Source of the DNA: Phallusia fumigata
Taxonomy: Eukaryota; Chordata; Ascidiacea; Phlebobranchia; Ascidiidae
Direction of reading: 5' to 3'
Length of the DNA stretch: 24,523 nucleotides
Assembly (NCBI GenBank): GCA_008931825.1
Contig: QXVZ01031702.1
Location: forward strand, 1 to 24,523
The stretch's first letter is position 1. Every line of letters begins with the position of its first letter. The position numbers and the translations under genes were made by a program. The notes under the pieces are model-generated. The model made no database searches and was not told the origin of the DNA. It worked only from the letters and a program-made list of their open reading frames with translations. Shown one piece after another: positions 1 to 11,133 of this stretch.

Positions 1-677
1 TTTGACCCCTTAGTACTTCCGTGTTGACAGATTTTTTCTCATAACAAGTGATGGACGTTGCAACGGCGTCCTTGGTAATTAAAAATCTAGTCATGTTATG
101 TATTATAGACTTTTGTGTGAGTCTGACAAGGATAAAAAGAACATGAATGAAAACAAAAAATAGCAGTTTTTGAGTTTTATTTGAGTTTTATTTGAGTTAT
201 TTTCTTCCCGAATTAACAGAAGTGGTTAAACTTTGTGGAAAAATATACTGAGTACCCATTTATTGTTATCCATTCATTGAAATCACCAGCGCTACCCATT
301 CACAAAAAAAAATGCACCGAAACAAATTTCCCACGAGATTCTCGAATTCTTTGCCTTTGGTATAAGAGCTGCCGTGCGTGACCATGGAGCTCGAGTCAAA
401 ATAAACAGAGCTACTGTCTGCGAAGCAAGCAGGGAAACTCTGCAAAAGCGGGGAAACAATTAAGCAGCGATCGATAGAATGCGCGTGCTGTTTTACCGCA
501 ATCGTTTTTAAGGTTTTTAACTGGCCTTTACAGAATCTGTCCATCAACTTTAGTAGTTTATCAGAAAAAAGAGAATCTTAAGTCTTAAAGTGAGATACTT
601 AGATATTATCCTAAAAAGTTAAAAAACTTTTTGATTTCCTAAATAAGAAATGATTTTGACGCTATATTCTTGTGCTT
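1..677. other. No gene seen
   Basis: AT-rich sequence. A minus-strand open frame at 266-547 has a decent acceptor-like site inside (read on the minus strand, near 430) but no matching donor, so I do not call it. A short tandem repeat is listed separately. Confidence 0.5.
170..199 (+). repeat. Short tandem repeat, 11-bp unit
   Basis: The unit TTGAGTTTTAT occurs twice in full and then partially. Confidence 0.85.
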
Positions 678-878
678 CAATGTATGTTTAACTTCATTCG
701 ATGCGACACCTTTTGAAAAGTTGGTTGGACTTTTGACACACCAGCGATACGTGTTTAATAAAGACCAAGTTGAATTTATTACAAAAAAAGCTACAAAACG
801 AATTTATTGTGCGACGCCTTTGGAAAATTCAAACCACGCACCAGGGGTTTGTGACGTCACACTTTGGGAACCACAATG
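678..878 (+). mobile_element. Repeat family D, copy 1 (non-autonomous hAT-like)
   Basis: This shares a characteristic block (GATGCGACACCTTTTGAAAA, then GTTGGTTGGACTTT) with 22741 onward, and a second block (GCGACGCCTTTGGAAAATT) near 811. The right end reads TTTGGGAACCAC, like the hAT terminus seen elsewhere in the window. It encodes no protein of its own, and the open frame across it (670-900) is a by-product. It holds one TGACGTCA site. Confidence 0.6.
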
Positions 879-1574
879 TCAGCTTCACAATTGTTTATAG
901 CTGATATATATCTAACTATGGCTAAATCAGCCACCAATCAAAGTAAGCACGAGATTAGGGCACCTTCCACTAATGAATTTCCAATAAATTCGTTTTTAAA
1001 AAGCGGTTCTTCAACCTAGGCTCCAACCTGACTCCAGTGCTCCGGATAGCGCTTACAGGTTTTCCGTCAGCACTGTCTAAGCCATTAAATCATGAAAATA
1101 CCAATATTAAATGCGTTACACTGAAATAATTATGTAAAACTACACTGTCTTCTTGTGCGGGTAATTGGAAAATACGTTTTTTTTCTGTATAGAATGCAGA
1201 TTAGTTTTTTTGTATTGAATGGGCGTTTCACATTCATGCCAAACTACCTCAAGAGTTCCGTGATGCGAAAAATGTTGAAAAACACTATTTCAGAGAATCA
1301 AATCTTTTCGACCTATTCTAGATTAATCGCCGGTAGAGGTCGCTCGTAAACCTATATTTAAAACAACACTTAAAAAAGTGCACATGTCTGATTTTTTATC
1401 AATTCGGGACAGATTAAATACAAGGCAAATGTATTTTTATGTAGTAATCGGCCGAATGCAACATTTGTTCGCGGAGAAAACTCGAGATCAATGACACAAG
1501 ATGCATTCGCCGCCTTCTTCAAAACCTTCGTTCAGGTTAGTGGATTGTCACACCGGTCATATGTATTTGTAGGT
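879..1574. other. No gene seen
   Basis: AT-rich sequence between two hAT-like repeats. An open frame at 1155-1349 has no splice or composition support. Confidence 0.5.
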
Positions 1575-1794
1575 CGGTGGTTCCTAATAGGGGAGGAATT
1601 TCTCCCCAGAGAGGAATTTAAAGAGATAAGGGGAGGAATTTCCACTTTATAGTTAGGTTGTTTATGATAAGTGTAGCATTTCTTTTTAGGTAAACAGGTA
1701 ATTCCAAACCTTTTGATATTACCTTATATCACTTCTTGTCTAATAGGGAAGAAATGAAACATTCCAAAATAGGCAAAGGGGGAATAAATGTTTT
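1575..1794 (+). mobile_element. Repeat family A, copy 1 (hAT-like, non-autonomous)
   Basis: It begins CGGTGGTTCC, contains AGGGGAGGAATTTC and GATAAGTGTAG blocks, an inner terminus-like CAGGTAATTCCAAACC at 1695, and ends in a GGGGGAATAAATG block. It aligns along its length with 12976-13208. No coding capacity. Confidence 0.65.
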
Positions 1795-1839
1795 TTGCCA
1801 TGTTGCAGATTACACAACAAAATATCTCGAAAAATGATA

Positions 1840-1910
1840 CAAGCCATTAAACATTTTCTACGTTTCGACAAACGCTGTTGTCATCATCAGGAATGAATGG
1901 GCAAAGCCAC
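1840..1910 (-). ncRNA. Hammerhead-ribozyme-like motif (best copy)
   Basis: On the minus strand the core CUGAUGA is followed after one U by helix II (GACAA/UUGUC, loop CAGCGU), then GAAAC. Helix III is ACGU/AUGU with loop AGAAA, followed by GUU as the cleavage triplet. Flanking UCAUU and AAUGG give a 4-5 bp helix I with one mismatch next to the core. All three helices of a type I hammerhead can be drawn. The fold is inferred by eye; activity is unknown. Confidence 0.4.
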
Positions 1911-3547
1911 GCACAGTTACTTATCGCTGTAAATGAAAAAAAGGGCCTTACAACGGTTAAAATGTTACTGATATTTGAATCATTTTTGTTCATACTGTAT
2001 TGGCTTAGTAAAAAGTTTTGCGCACACGACCGTAAGATTGTGGATTAATAAATATTTTGGCGACATAGTATCTAACAGCACAGACTCTTTTGTCTTTTAA
2101 GGTCAGAAAAAATGCCAAGCAACCGAAATATCCACGATATAAAGTGTCGAACATAAATTTCTACTGGCACCAAATTTGGAGGTTTCTCTGCAAAACACCT
2201 GCATTTGCTTCAAATTAAAAACGAATTGTCCAAAATGAAATTACAATCGACTGAAGGTGCCCTTGCAGTAACCCGGGGTTAGACAAGGCCAGCATCGAAC
2301 CACCAACATTTCTTGTTGTCACAGGGTTTATTCAAGGTCATCGTCGTTTTCGATGAAACACGAAAGCAGCAACCATTCCGCATCATGCATTGCTTTAAAC
2401 GCACTTACGGTTTGTACAAACAAGAGCTTGCAATAGTTCGTATTCCTCACTTCCTTCGCACATAGTAGCACCAGACACGGCTTTAAAAATTACCTTTAAT
2501 AAAAACATAGCTACCAGAGAGCTTGTATGTATTGAATACATTGTAACGGCAAACGTTTCAACGATCGTTGTTGTTATCATCAGTACATGTAAGATATTTA
2601 TGGTCATTCCGCTAAAAGGGACGTAAACTAACAGGTTTATTGCAAATATAATATGACTTTCTTTTTTTTAAACCCATCCATAAAAACGTTTGGCATTTCG
2701 CAATAGTTTTTGTTTGGATATTTTACAACGATTCTACACAACATCCCACAAAATCATTCCAAATTCTCTAATCCCACTTTACTATTGAGTCACAGTGTGT
2801 AGTTATGACATCACTGGCGACAATATAAGTGTGCGTTGGAAATCATTTCCTGTATTTAAGTGGAAATCCAGGTTGGAATGTTTACATTCTGTATTGACCT
2901 GAAATCTGCAGGTGTTTTGTGGTTTATGCATGGTTGCAAATAAAAATAAGATTGTTTTAGTAAGCCGCCCGATATTAAAGTGTTGCAGTTGAAGATGTGA
3001 CATGTTGTAAGTTAGGAGACAGCAGAAAAGATGAGAATTAATAGGAATGCGTTGGACTTGTTTTCGGTTTTAAAAATAAAAAGTTTGACAAATGTAAGAA
3101 AACATAAAAGTTTTTAGATTTAAAGAGCAGAGAGGTGAAATTATTCTCTTGTTTTGTAAAACTTTAATAGTCGGTTGAAAATGCTAAACCTTGCATGTTA
3201 ACACAACATTATTAGCAAAGCTGACAGGGATGTTGTAACACCAAAAAAGAAACAGGTTTATTATTGTACAACCCTTTTTCGTTACCTTACTTGCTGTGTG
3301 TGGGTTTTGTTAGTATTGATTGACGATTTCAAAGTACGGCACATGCTGCCTTCGGTGAAATTCAGACACTGGTTTACTAGCTGTCATATCCGACAAGGGG
3401 CAACAAACATAATCCCAGCTTCGTGTGTGGTCGCCACAGTGCCCATTTATATCCTTAATACCTAGTCTTGCAAACTCTGCAACATCTTAGCTTCCCTAAC
3501 ACAACAGGGTTTTATCCTAGCCCAAGAGCAGCCTACAGCAATACCAG
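1911..3547. other. No gene seen
   Basis: Contains the hammerhead-like copy at 2540-2587 and AT-rich sequence. Open frames here are short and run through repeat sequence. Confidence 0.5.
2540..2587 (-). ncRNA. Hammerhead-like motif
   Basis: On the minus strand: CUGAUGA, a weak helix II (AAC/GUU), GAAAC, helix III ACGUU/AAUGU, then GUA. Helix I is only 3 of 4 pairs. Probably a decayed copy. Confidence 0.3.
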
Positions 3548-3605
3548 TTGTGACGTCACACAGTTTGATTGATTAGGTTGACGTCATTGTGACCAATGAC
3601 GCAAC
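3548..3605. promoter_or_regulatory. Cluster of CRE-type sites
   Basis: Two full TGACGTCA octamers (3551, 3579) and further TGACC and TGACG half-sites lie within 58 bp. This is the CREB/ATF consensus. No gene start is seen close by, so regulatory use is inference. Confidence 0.35.
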
Positions 3606-3955
3606 GCATCGACATAGGGCTGATTTTTAATGGTTATCATTTGGGTTTTGGAGAAATGGTTTTAAATTGCAAGCCGTGGCTCAGTAGATTTGTAGATTTT
3701 ACCCTTATTTTCAATTCTTCACAAAGCTAATTAGAGCGAGCTTTGAGCGATGCAGCTTTTGCGTACCTTTGTAGTTTCGCTTTGTTGTATTTAGCTTTAT
3801 TCGCGTTAAGTAGTTCGCTTTATTGAACATTTGGCTTTCGCAAATACCTACGCGTTTGTTGTGATGTTTTCACTAACCCACGTAGCTCATAAGGCGTTGA
3901 TTGTGTATTTGTAAGCCGCGGTCCAAAAAAGTTTAAAATTCGCTGCTTTAGACGA

Positions 3956-4146
3956 GGGCTAGCCAAACTTTTTAGTCTGCTACCCCTTTTAGATTACATT
4001 TTCCGCGACCCGTGGCGTTTGTCAGTGATAAACACCTATAATTATATTTTATAGAAACTGCAAAAACAATCAACGATCAAACATTTCGAAAGCAATGTAC
4101 GAGTGACCCTTTCAAACTCGTCGCGCGACCCTAGTTTCTGGTTTAG
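3956..4146 (+). mobile_element. Decayed hAT-like element
   Basis: The left part reads CCAAACTTTTTAGTCTGC followed by a TACCCC block, and the right part has CGCGACCCTAGTTTCTGG. This is the AAACTTTTT...GCGACCC pattern common in non-autonomous hAT ends. Termini are degraded and there is no coding capacity. Confidence 0.45.
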
Positions 4147-4650
4147 ACAATTAGACAATAACCGCTATTAAGTACTCAACACCATCAATGTTCATGGCTC
4201 ACTGGCGGTAGGAGAGTTTAACCTCATAGTGTTATACCGTTGCCCTAGTGACTGCGGCCCCAAAGTTAAAATCACAAATCAACTGAGTTTGCCAGATGTT
4301 TGAATTGACGGCGGGCTGGCCGGATATCTCCCAGATTATCTCAGTAAGGCGAAGCGACCACAACGAGTCACTCAGTCAACGGTCGCCTAGTTATTATGAC
4401 ATACTGGATGGGTTTCATGTTTTCGTGGTCGTGCTGATGAGGGAGATGTACTGCATTGATTTTGTGGAAATCTCGCAACCGTCCAGGCTGATAATCAGGT
4501 TTTAGAACTGGCTTTGTAAGACCAAAGGCAAGATCAGAGGTGTGGCTGCTCTATGTAAACATGGATTTAGAAAAATATGAGAAAGTATGGATGTAAGCAC
4601 TTTTCCATGTGTAACTAACGAACGGTTTTGGGCTTCTCATCATTGCACAC

Positions 4651-4696
4651 TATTGATGACAACAGCGATTGTTGAAACGTTTGCATTACAATGTTT
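4651..4696 (+). ncRNA. Hammerhead-like motif (decayed core)
   Basis: UUGAUGA replaces CUGAUGA and three bases are missing before helix II, but GAAAC, helix III ACGUU/AAUGU and GUU are kept. Clearly related to the copies at 2540 and 16489. Confidence 0.25.
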
Positions 4697-5119
4697 TTAC
4701 TACCTACTGTACAAGCATTCTGGCAATTATGGTTTTAATTACGATATTTTGTGTTACCAAGAACTTAAAATTCACATTTTAGGAATGTACTGACTACCTT
4801 CATTTGTTACGACAATAATGCAATAATAAGCAAGCGGAATGTCATTTGGTTGTTTCAACATAAACATGTTTTGTTGGTCTTTATTTACTACCGTGACGCG
4901 TTTCGTTTACCAATTTTTCTTTTTGCCCCAACTGAAACTATTTGATGACGGTTTTCTGTTGTTTATTTTTACCCCAGGCATAACTTCTAGGTTACATAGC
5001 AACACTGAACTACCCAATTTGGGCTAAATAATTTAAATACTACATGGAGTTGGAGGACCCAAAAAAATCGCTGCTTAATTTTTTGCAATGAAAATCATCT
5101 TTACTGCCGCACTAAATTT

Positions 5120-5185
5120 TCTACGTTTCGACAAACGCTGCTGTGTGTTTTACAAGAAATGTGTTTTGTACAGAAGTACTGGCAT
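5120..5185 (-). repeat. Fragment of the foldback/hammerhead-like family
   Basis: The string CTACGTTTCGACAAACGCTG matches the core region of the copy at 1858, and AGAAGTACTGG downstream matches the arm of the elements at 11134 and 22031. The CUGAUGA part is lost. Confidence 0.4.
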
Positions 5186-7053
5186 ATAATTTGTAATGAC
5201 ATTGTCAAGTAAAAAAGCCAAATCGCCCGTCAGAAAACGCTTATTTAGGTTTAAATACTTTAGAATTTGAATCTCTTGGGCATTTCATATTATGCATTGC
5301 TACCGTCAGGTGAGATAAACGTTGCTGAACAGCCGATATCTCATGTGTGCAGCCGTGCTGTCAGAAAAAAATCTGTAACCTAAACAGTGTACTTCCCATC
5401 CGACGGTCAATGCAAATTACATGCAGCATTCGTGGCCCGAGCATAACTGCAAGCCCTAATTCGATTTGCTTGAAGGGTGTATTTGTGGAGCTAATCGATT
5501 CGAGATTCGGAAAGAAGGACTTTGCTTCCGTGCACGCGACGCGTTCGCTCTTTTCCGCCGTATTATACGAGATTCTGATGCTGCTTGAGCACAGAGACAG
5601 CATTTGAGTTTTGCGTTGGTTGTGGAAGGTTCTGTTGTTGGCCAGATAGAGTTAAATTTCGAAAAATACTGAGTTTTATATTTTGCTTTGAAGTAGAGAG
5701 AAGAAATTTATAACAGCAATTCATTTCTGGCGTCATGTAAAGTTTAGCAACAAATTGTTTAATTGAATTTGCATTTTTTAATCTTTTGTGACCATCAGAT
5801 GTACAAGTGTCAAGTTACCAGTGTTAATTTTTAGAGAACATTGTGCAAATTTATACACTATTTTCGCTTTTACCTAAATATATTACTTTTACAAAACAAT
5901 TGCCCACCGTTGCGCAGATATTTTCCGCTTTAGTGTAATTGTGTCGCCAAGAATTTTTTCTCCGAGCGAAATAAACGTAACATAACTTATTAACAGGGAC
6001 TTGCAAGCATGATAGCAATAATTGCAGCGCCTAAACTTAAAGCAAAAATAATTTCTTCATATGTACGCCACCGGCAATCGAAAATTAGATTAATCGTCGA
6101 CTAGCTAAAAACTTTAATGTGTGTGTACGTCAACAACAAAACAACACGTCGCATTTATCGGCTGCGAAGGTAACATTCCGAAACCGTTGTAAACTCGGAT
6201 CGCCGTGCACGTATTTAATGCGGCCAGGCACGCTAGAAAGTGAGTAGTTTTATAAGGCGAAATAAACCTTTCAGCGTCAACAGATTCGCGCCTCGCGCGA
6301 CCGGTGTAGCTGCATAACGTCTTCTGACATCAGAGCAATGAATTAACTGAAGCAGATTCCGCCATATGTTGCCGTGTGGCTAGCAGTAAAAGTAGTTTCA
6401 AAATACCTTTGGTGGTTTGGTTGTTATTGAGAGTTCAATGCTACACTGAAAATGTTTTTTTAATGCCGTGCACATGTCGTAAGACTTGCAGGTTATAATG
6501 CGCTTTCTGCAGCGCAGCTGAGTTTGATGTATTCGATTAGTTTTACTTTCAGTAACATATAGGGTGAAACAGGGGTATTTAGGCAAAAGATTTGAGGTAA
6601 ACAGCATTCCGTGATCAAATTACATTTCGTTTGTAAATTGCAAGGCTTTTTACATGTGGTGGTTCATGCGAAGTGCTGAGCGTTTCTGCATGTAATGCTA
6701 GACCAAATAGGTTGTAAATAATAATAGCACGCTGTAAAAACGAATATAAAAGCATCGATTATTACATTTTTGGGGGTAACCAGTACTAACTACTCTTCAC
6801 ACGTATGTTAACACGTCAAATGATATTGACAGACTGCTACTCACTTCCTCGCACATGTTGTAATCCACTGAATATAGAGTTGCGTGGATATTTGATTAAT
6901 GATCTCGTCTGTCAGCCGGAAAACGCTCACCGTTGAGGCAAGGGACAGTTTGTAAAGACAGCGACAGAAGACACAAGTCAGCTTGTCAGTTACAAAGGTG
7001 CATCTTCGCAGCTTGTGCTGTCGTATTCTTCCTGCTGTTTGAAGGTCAGGGCA

Positions 7054-7061
7054 TATATAAG
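7054..7061 (+). promoter_or_regulatory. TATA-like box upstream of the spliced gene
   Basis: TATATAAG lies about 235 bp before the chosen start codon and about 60 bp before an acceptor-like site. A transcription start would be expected near 7085-7090. An AGGTCA half-site lies just upstream at about 7043. The placement fits a promoter, but a TATA-like string in AT-rich DNA can occur by chance. Confidence 0.4.
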
Positions 7062-7107
7062 TTTAACCTTGTGAAGCGCATGTGACTGCGGCGAATTTAA
7101 TGGGACG

Positions 7108-7121
7108 TTCGTTTTTTCAGA
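7108..7121 (+). promoter_or_regulatory. Acceptor-like site in the 5' leader (possible trans-splice site)
   Basis: TTCGTTTTTTCAG followed by AGACC is an excellent 3' splice site, located about 30 bp after the expected transcription start and 170 bp before the ATG. No donor is obvious between the TATA-like box and this site. In tunicates many mRNAs receive a spliced leader at such outron acceptors, so a trans-splice site is plausible. A cis-spliced upstream non-coding exon is the alternative. Confidence 0.3.
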
Positions 7122-7289
7122 GACCGCGCACAGCAGGCATTCAAAAGCAAAGTTTTTAGCGCATTTTAAACAAGTACCTTTCGACTGACTCCTTTCCTAA
7201 ACTTGCACGCTTCGTTTTAAAGTGTTTAAAATACCTTGTACTGTGTTAAAAAAACGGGATATTATAATGACGTGCGTGTTACGTCATTG

Positions 7290-7418
7290 ATGACGTCAGA
7301 GCAGCGTTACCGTCTCAGCCCCAACCTGTTGGGGTCTGGCGGGGTCTCCCCGATTTCGCCGGGCCTGCGCAGCGTCCGGGAGGAACCAGATGAAGTGTTT
7401 GATGACTATGACGATGAG
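7290..7418 (+). CDS. Exon 1 (first coding exon) of an unrecognised spliced gene
   Basis: This exon encodes 43 codons, starting MTSEQRYRLSPNLLG and ending in an acidic run (EEPDEVFDDYDDE). I chose the ATG at 7290 because it is the first in frame after a stop at 7227-7229 and because composition turns clearly GC-richer from here. The exon ends at 7418 in GAG followed by GTACGT, a good donor, with the break between codons (phase 0). Three SP dipeptides (LSP, VSP, ISP) suggest proline-directed phosphorylation sites in a disordered tail. The acidic run makes an imperfect DEVF repeat that is completed by the first residues of exon 2. No catalytic or membrane motif is visible. I do not recognise the family and assign no function. 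The start codon overlaps a TGACGTCA palindrome (7291-7298). Confidence 0.6.
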
Positions 7419-8366
7419 GTACGTCATAAAAAAGTTTTTGTGACGTGTGTCGTTAACAAAGAGCGTTGCCTTTACAGGTCAATTGCCTCGTAATGACGTT
7501 GACCTTTCTTTGTTATGGCGCCTGTTTGTTTTTTGGCTGTTTTTTGCAACTGAATTGCTTCATACCGGTTTGAACTTGTTTCAGCGTATGTTTTGAAGTC
7601 CAACTCCCCAAAAGCCTTGCAAAACATTTAAGTTGAGTTGAGTTTATTTCGCTTGGTGAAAGAAATCATAGCGACACAATTGCACTAAAACAATCACCAA
7701 GCCGGAAATAGCTGCGCAACGTAATAATGGATTTGATGCATCAAACATCGCAATTTCTGCAAATAAAAATGAGCCCTACCACTATGTAGGTCTTTCATGA
7801 AACTGATTAATTACCATCATTTTGCAGACAGTTATTTGCAAAACCGTGTGGAGCGTAACGACAAATAGCTGGGTCACCAGGTCACTGGTATAAAGTAATT
7901 TAACATGCGGTACGTTGCCGTCCAAATGCTGTTGTTTTTTGCTTCAACATTTTGCAGCTTGACCTGTTGTTGTGACTTCTTTTTATGTGTCGTGTTTTAC
8001 GTCATATACGCGCAAATGCGTTTAAAGCCCAGACCACAGCGGAATTGGTCCGGGTGTGGGGTCCAAAGTGATTTCTCAAACTTTTTAGGCTTGTGGCACG
8101 TTAACAAACTATGTTTTGAGCTTTACTGGTTTGTACAGCTTTTAAAATTTCCCGTAATCGATAACGTAAAGTAGAATCCGATTTCCGATTCAAATTCCGA
8201 GTATCTTTCTCAGCTAGACCTGACAAATATTTTTTTCACATTAATACTCACAGGTTTCATTTCTTTCTGCTTTTGAGTATATTACCCCATTTTCATAAAC
8301 TCAACGGCGACCTTTGTAGTTGTACACTTGATTTCGAGCGTTTAACGAACAACCTTTATTTTTCAG
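7419..8366 (+). other. Intron 1 (948 bp)
   Basis: This runs from donor GTACGT to the acceptor at 8366. It contains one copy of repeat family E near 7632-7720. A T-rich open frame at 7905-8174 gives a hydrophobic translation, but I read it as chance from T-richness. No other gene is seen. Confidence 0.5.
7632..7720 (+). repeat. Repeat family E, copy 1
   Basis: Blocks GCTTGGTGAAAG, TAGCGACACAATTGCACT, AAGCCGGAAATAGCTGCGC match those near 14146-14212 in order and spacing. It lies in intron 1. The family is unknown; no terminal repeats are clear. Confidence 0.6.
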
Positions 8367-8546
8367 GTGTTCGAAAACACGACATCAAGTGGTTCAATGT
8401 CCTCATCAGGGGTGTCACGGTCTGGTGGTCACAGCGTGTCACGTGGGAGGGCGGAGAGCCTGCAGAGAATCTTCAGCGGGAATCAGAGAAAGATTGGAAC
8501 GCGAAAATCGATCGGTTGTGTCGGAGTGGAACAGGATGATCTGCAG
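8367..8546 (+). CDS. Exon 2 of the same gene: Ser/Gly-rich segment
   Basis: The exon has 60 codons, is phase 0 at both ends, and lies between an acceptor (a T-rich run ending in CAG at 8366) and a donor (CAG, then GTGAGC). It reads VFENTTSSGSMSSSG at the start and DDLQ at the end. The first half is a Ser/Gly low-complexity stretch. The middle contains RGRAESLQRIF, which matches the basophilic R-x-R-x-x-S kinase pattern, followed by a basic patch (RKIGTRKS). This suggests a phosphorylated, disordered linker rather than a folded domain. An alternative frame is also open across this exon (8273-8539). I prefer the frame given because it joins exons 1 and 3 in phase and has exact splice borders. 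Family and function are unknown. Confidence 0.65.
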
Positions 8547-9145
8547 GTGAGCGATACTTTGGTTTCAGAGAAATACAGATTACAAACTATCGAATACGCA
8601 TGAACATCAGACATGGACTTAAAATGTATCTAATTTCCACACACAACGTCAGACATTTTATGTCTGTTTGTGGTTTAGCAAAAACTAACCTTTTTTGCTG
8701 CACCCATATTTAAATTTGAATACAAGAGCATTGCAAAGTCCAGTTTCCAAATGTCGATTTAGTTGGCAAAGTGCATTGTACCGACCCAATCTGTTTACTC
8801 CCTCCACATAAAAACAAAGTTCTTGCGGCGTTCTCTTTGCTCTCCAGCAAACCAAAATCCTTGTTGGAATTTTTACAAGCACTTTTCGATCAATATTTTG
8901 CCGTTAAAATTCCAACCGTCATTACGATGCCAAACTCCTGTTTCTGTAAAAAAATACACTTGGTTGTATTTAGTCCTACGTATTTGATTTTTGACTTAAA
9001 TAGTGGACAAACTGTCACACTGATGTAAACGTATGTTTACTGCTGTTTGCCATTGCTCCTCATAAAACATATCCAGGTTTGGTTTAACAGGTACAAAATT
9101 GAAGTAATGCACTGGGTGTTTGAAATACTTTTCGAACGCATTTTA

Positions 9146-9188
9146 AACTCGTAATCAAGCTAAAAAACTCGTTAATCAAGCTAAAAAC
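9146..9188 (+). repeat. Short tandem duplication, about 21-bp unit
   Basis: AACTCGTAATCAAGCTAAAA is followed at once by a copy with one extra T. Confidence 0.8.
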
Positions 9189-11133
9189 AAACGCAGTGTG
9201 CACAGAGGATAACGTATCTGTTAAAATCCAATTGGAATCTTTTCATTTTCTACGCCTTAGACCCTTAGCACGTATAGAAACGAATGTTAACAAAAAATTG
9301 TGTATTTTTTTGTTTTTAAGGGATGTTATATAACTAAATGTGGCGGTTTTGTAAAACTGTCAGAGCTGGCTGGATACTTTAAAGTTTATTTTTACGGCAG
9401 TTTTTTGATGTAAAATCATTCCTCAAAAACATCGCCAGCATTTAGTTATCTGTGCAAGCATTTAGTTAGGTAAACCTGTTTTGTGAGTATGTGCTCAACC
9501 CACGGAAACTTATTCATTGCAGACACTTTAGGGTTGCATTTAACACAATGGGAAGCCTCATGTTGGTGTGATTAACTGAACATCACTCACGATGTTGCTC
9601 ACCTCGACCCCCGTCCGTAGGGGATTCAAAGTTTCATTAAAAGTGATTAACACTGCGACCCGTTGTTTCAACTGCTGCCCGGGGAGAAGTTTAATTAAAC
9701 TACGTTGTCACACCAACGTGGATATATATTGCTCATTCTTTGGCAACCGTAGTAACGCTTAAACAAGAGCCATTGTGGTTTAAAAACACATTTCTTAGCG
9801 AAACAAGTGAAGTGCTTGTTTCGGCGAGAATCCAATTTTCCTGCGGTACTTTATTAGTTTCTTTTTAGGAATGTGAAACATTTTAATACTCATATGTAGT
9901 CATGCTGAGATTCGGCGTTATGGACATTTGTTAGGACGCGATTTGATGATAAATAGATTACACGTCGTACCAAAGTAAATGACTTTTAAAGTTGTCACAA
10001 ATAAAACCTATGCCCCGACCTTTACTCGTTGAAGAAGTTGCATTGCAACAGTTTACCAAACGAACTGAAACCATTGGGAGGAAAATAAAAGCGTAAAGAT
10101 CAGTTTTTGTTGGCAATTAGCAGTTAAGCAATAACCAACACTAAACTATATGTAAGGGACCCAGCAAGGAAATATACTCTCATTTTGCCTTTTTTAAACT
10201 AATATTAAACATCAGTAGGAAACGACACCGATTTTCTACCAATTGTTCCCTTAATCCCCCTTAAATAGCATATTCGCTTTGGTGTGTTACCTCGATTTAC
10301 TACAAAGTTTGCATATCATTCATTAGGAAGCCAGTCTAGTATCTGAACAAGTTTGCTTGTTAAAAGAACATCGACCAAGCACCAGCAAAAGTTATTGAAA
10401 CTATTATAGCCAACGGCATTGATTGAGGTTTTCTTTCTAAAATACCAGGGTTACGGCAATAAACCGCGTCTGGCACCCCCCAGCAAACAAATCATGGAAT
10501 ATCTTTTCATCTACATAGGTTTGACGCAGTAAATTCGCAATTACATTGAGTGGGGCACACAGAATTAGAAAATACACAAATATTAACCGTGTATTGCAAA
10601 AACAGAAACATAACTTACAACCTGGATCTAAAAGCGAATTGTGTGTCACAAGTCACAACACTATGTGACAAAACAATTTCAAGTATTTCATAAAAGAAAC
10701 CATAGTGCGATCCATAAGTGTGAACACAACAGTTGGATCGCAAATGAAAGTTCCTCATTAGAAGTAATTAATCGCCTCACTGGTGGCCCTATGGTGGGAC
10801 AGAGATACCTTGTCACAGTGTCGATGAAACGAAGCCAAATGCTTCGCATTCCGACCGGCAAGGCTCACAATACAACGCCTTGTCATACTATAACCCTCCT
10901 ACGGATCTTTGTCATTCAATTTAATAGTGACGTAACAAAATCGAGTGCTCGCAGTGTTTTGTTACCGCAGCGCTGACACCGGTGTAGGTCGGTTTGTGAT
11001 TCGCGCTGCCAGAAGCCAGTGGTTAGGGTCAACAAACTGGTGTTCAGTAAGCAGGGCTGGGGACGCCGACCGGAAGAAACGGTTCCAGNCCATAGTATGC
11101 ACAGAATTTTTCGTCGTATTTCTTGAGAAGTTA

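Larger units (their letters stand above)
4147..7053. other. Upstream region without a supported gene
   Basis: Holds a hammerhead-like copy (4651), a fragment of the foldback family (5120) and a GC-richer stretch at about 5347-5607 that is open on both strands. The plus frame there ends LLEHRDSI. Double-strand openness with no splice borders makes me doubt that it is coding. The last kilobase presumably holds regulatory sequence for the spliced gene. Confidence 0.4.

Noticed and set aside
266-547. Minus-strand 93-codon frame with an acceptor-like site
   Set aside because: There is no convincing donor and no motif; a single acceptor-like string is not enough.
3668-3700. GCCGTGGCTCAGTAG string resembling a tRNA A-box
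   Set aside because: There is no B-box at the right distance and no acceptor stem.
7905-8174. Hydrophobic open frame resembling a membrane protein
   Set aside because: The hydrophobicity comes from T-rich codons in intron 1. The flanking exons join in phase without it.
8273-8539. Second open frame across exon 2
   Set aside because: It does not join exons 1 and 3 in phase, and it crosses the acceptor at 8366.
10641-10976. Longest open frame of the window (111 codons)
   Set aside because: It lies within intron 2, shows no splice borders or coding-like composition, and its translation has no recognisable motif. One frame of this length is expected by chance in 24 kb.
11008-11092. tRNA-derived SINE-like boxes (CCAGTGGTTAGGG and GGTTCCAG)
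   Set aside because: The B-box is interrupted by the N at 11089 and does not match the consensus. No cloverleaf can be drawn and no second copy is seen.
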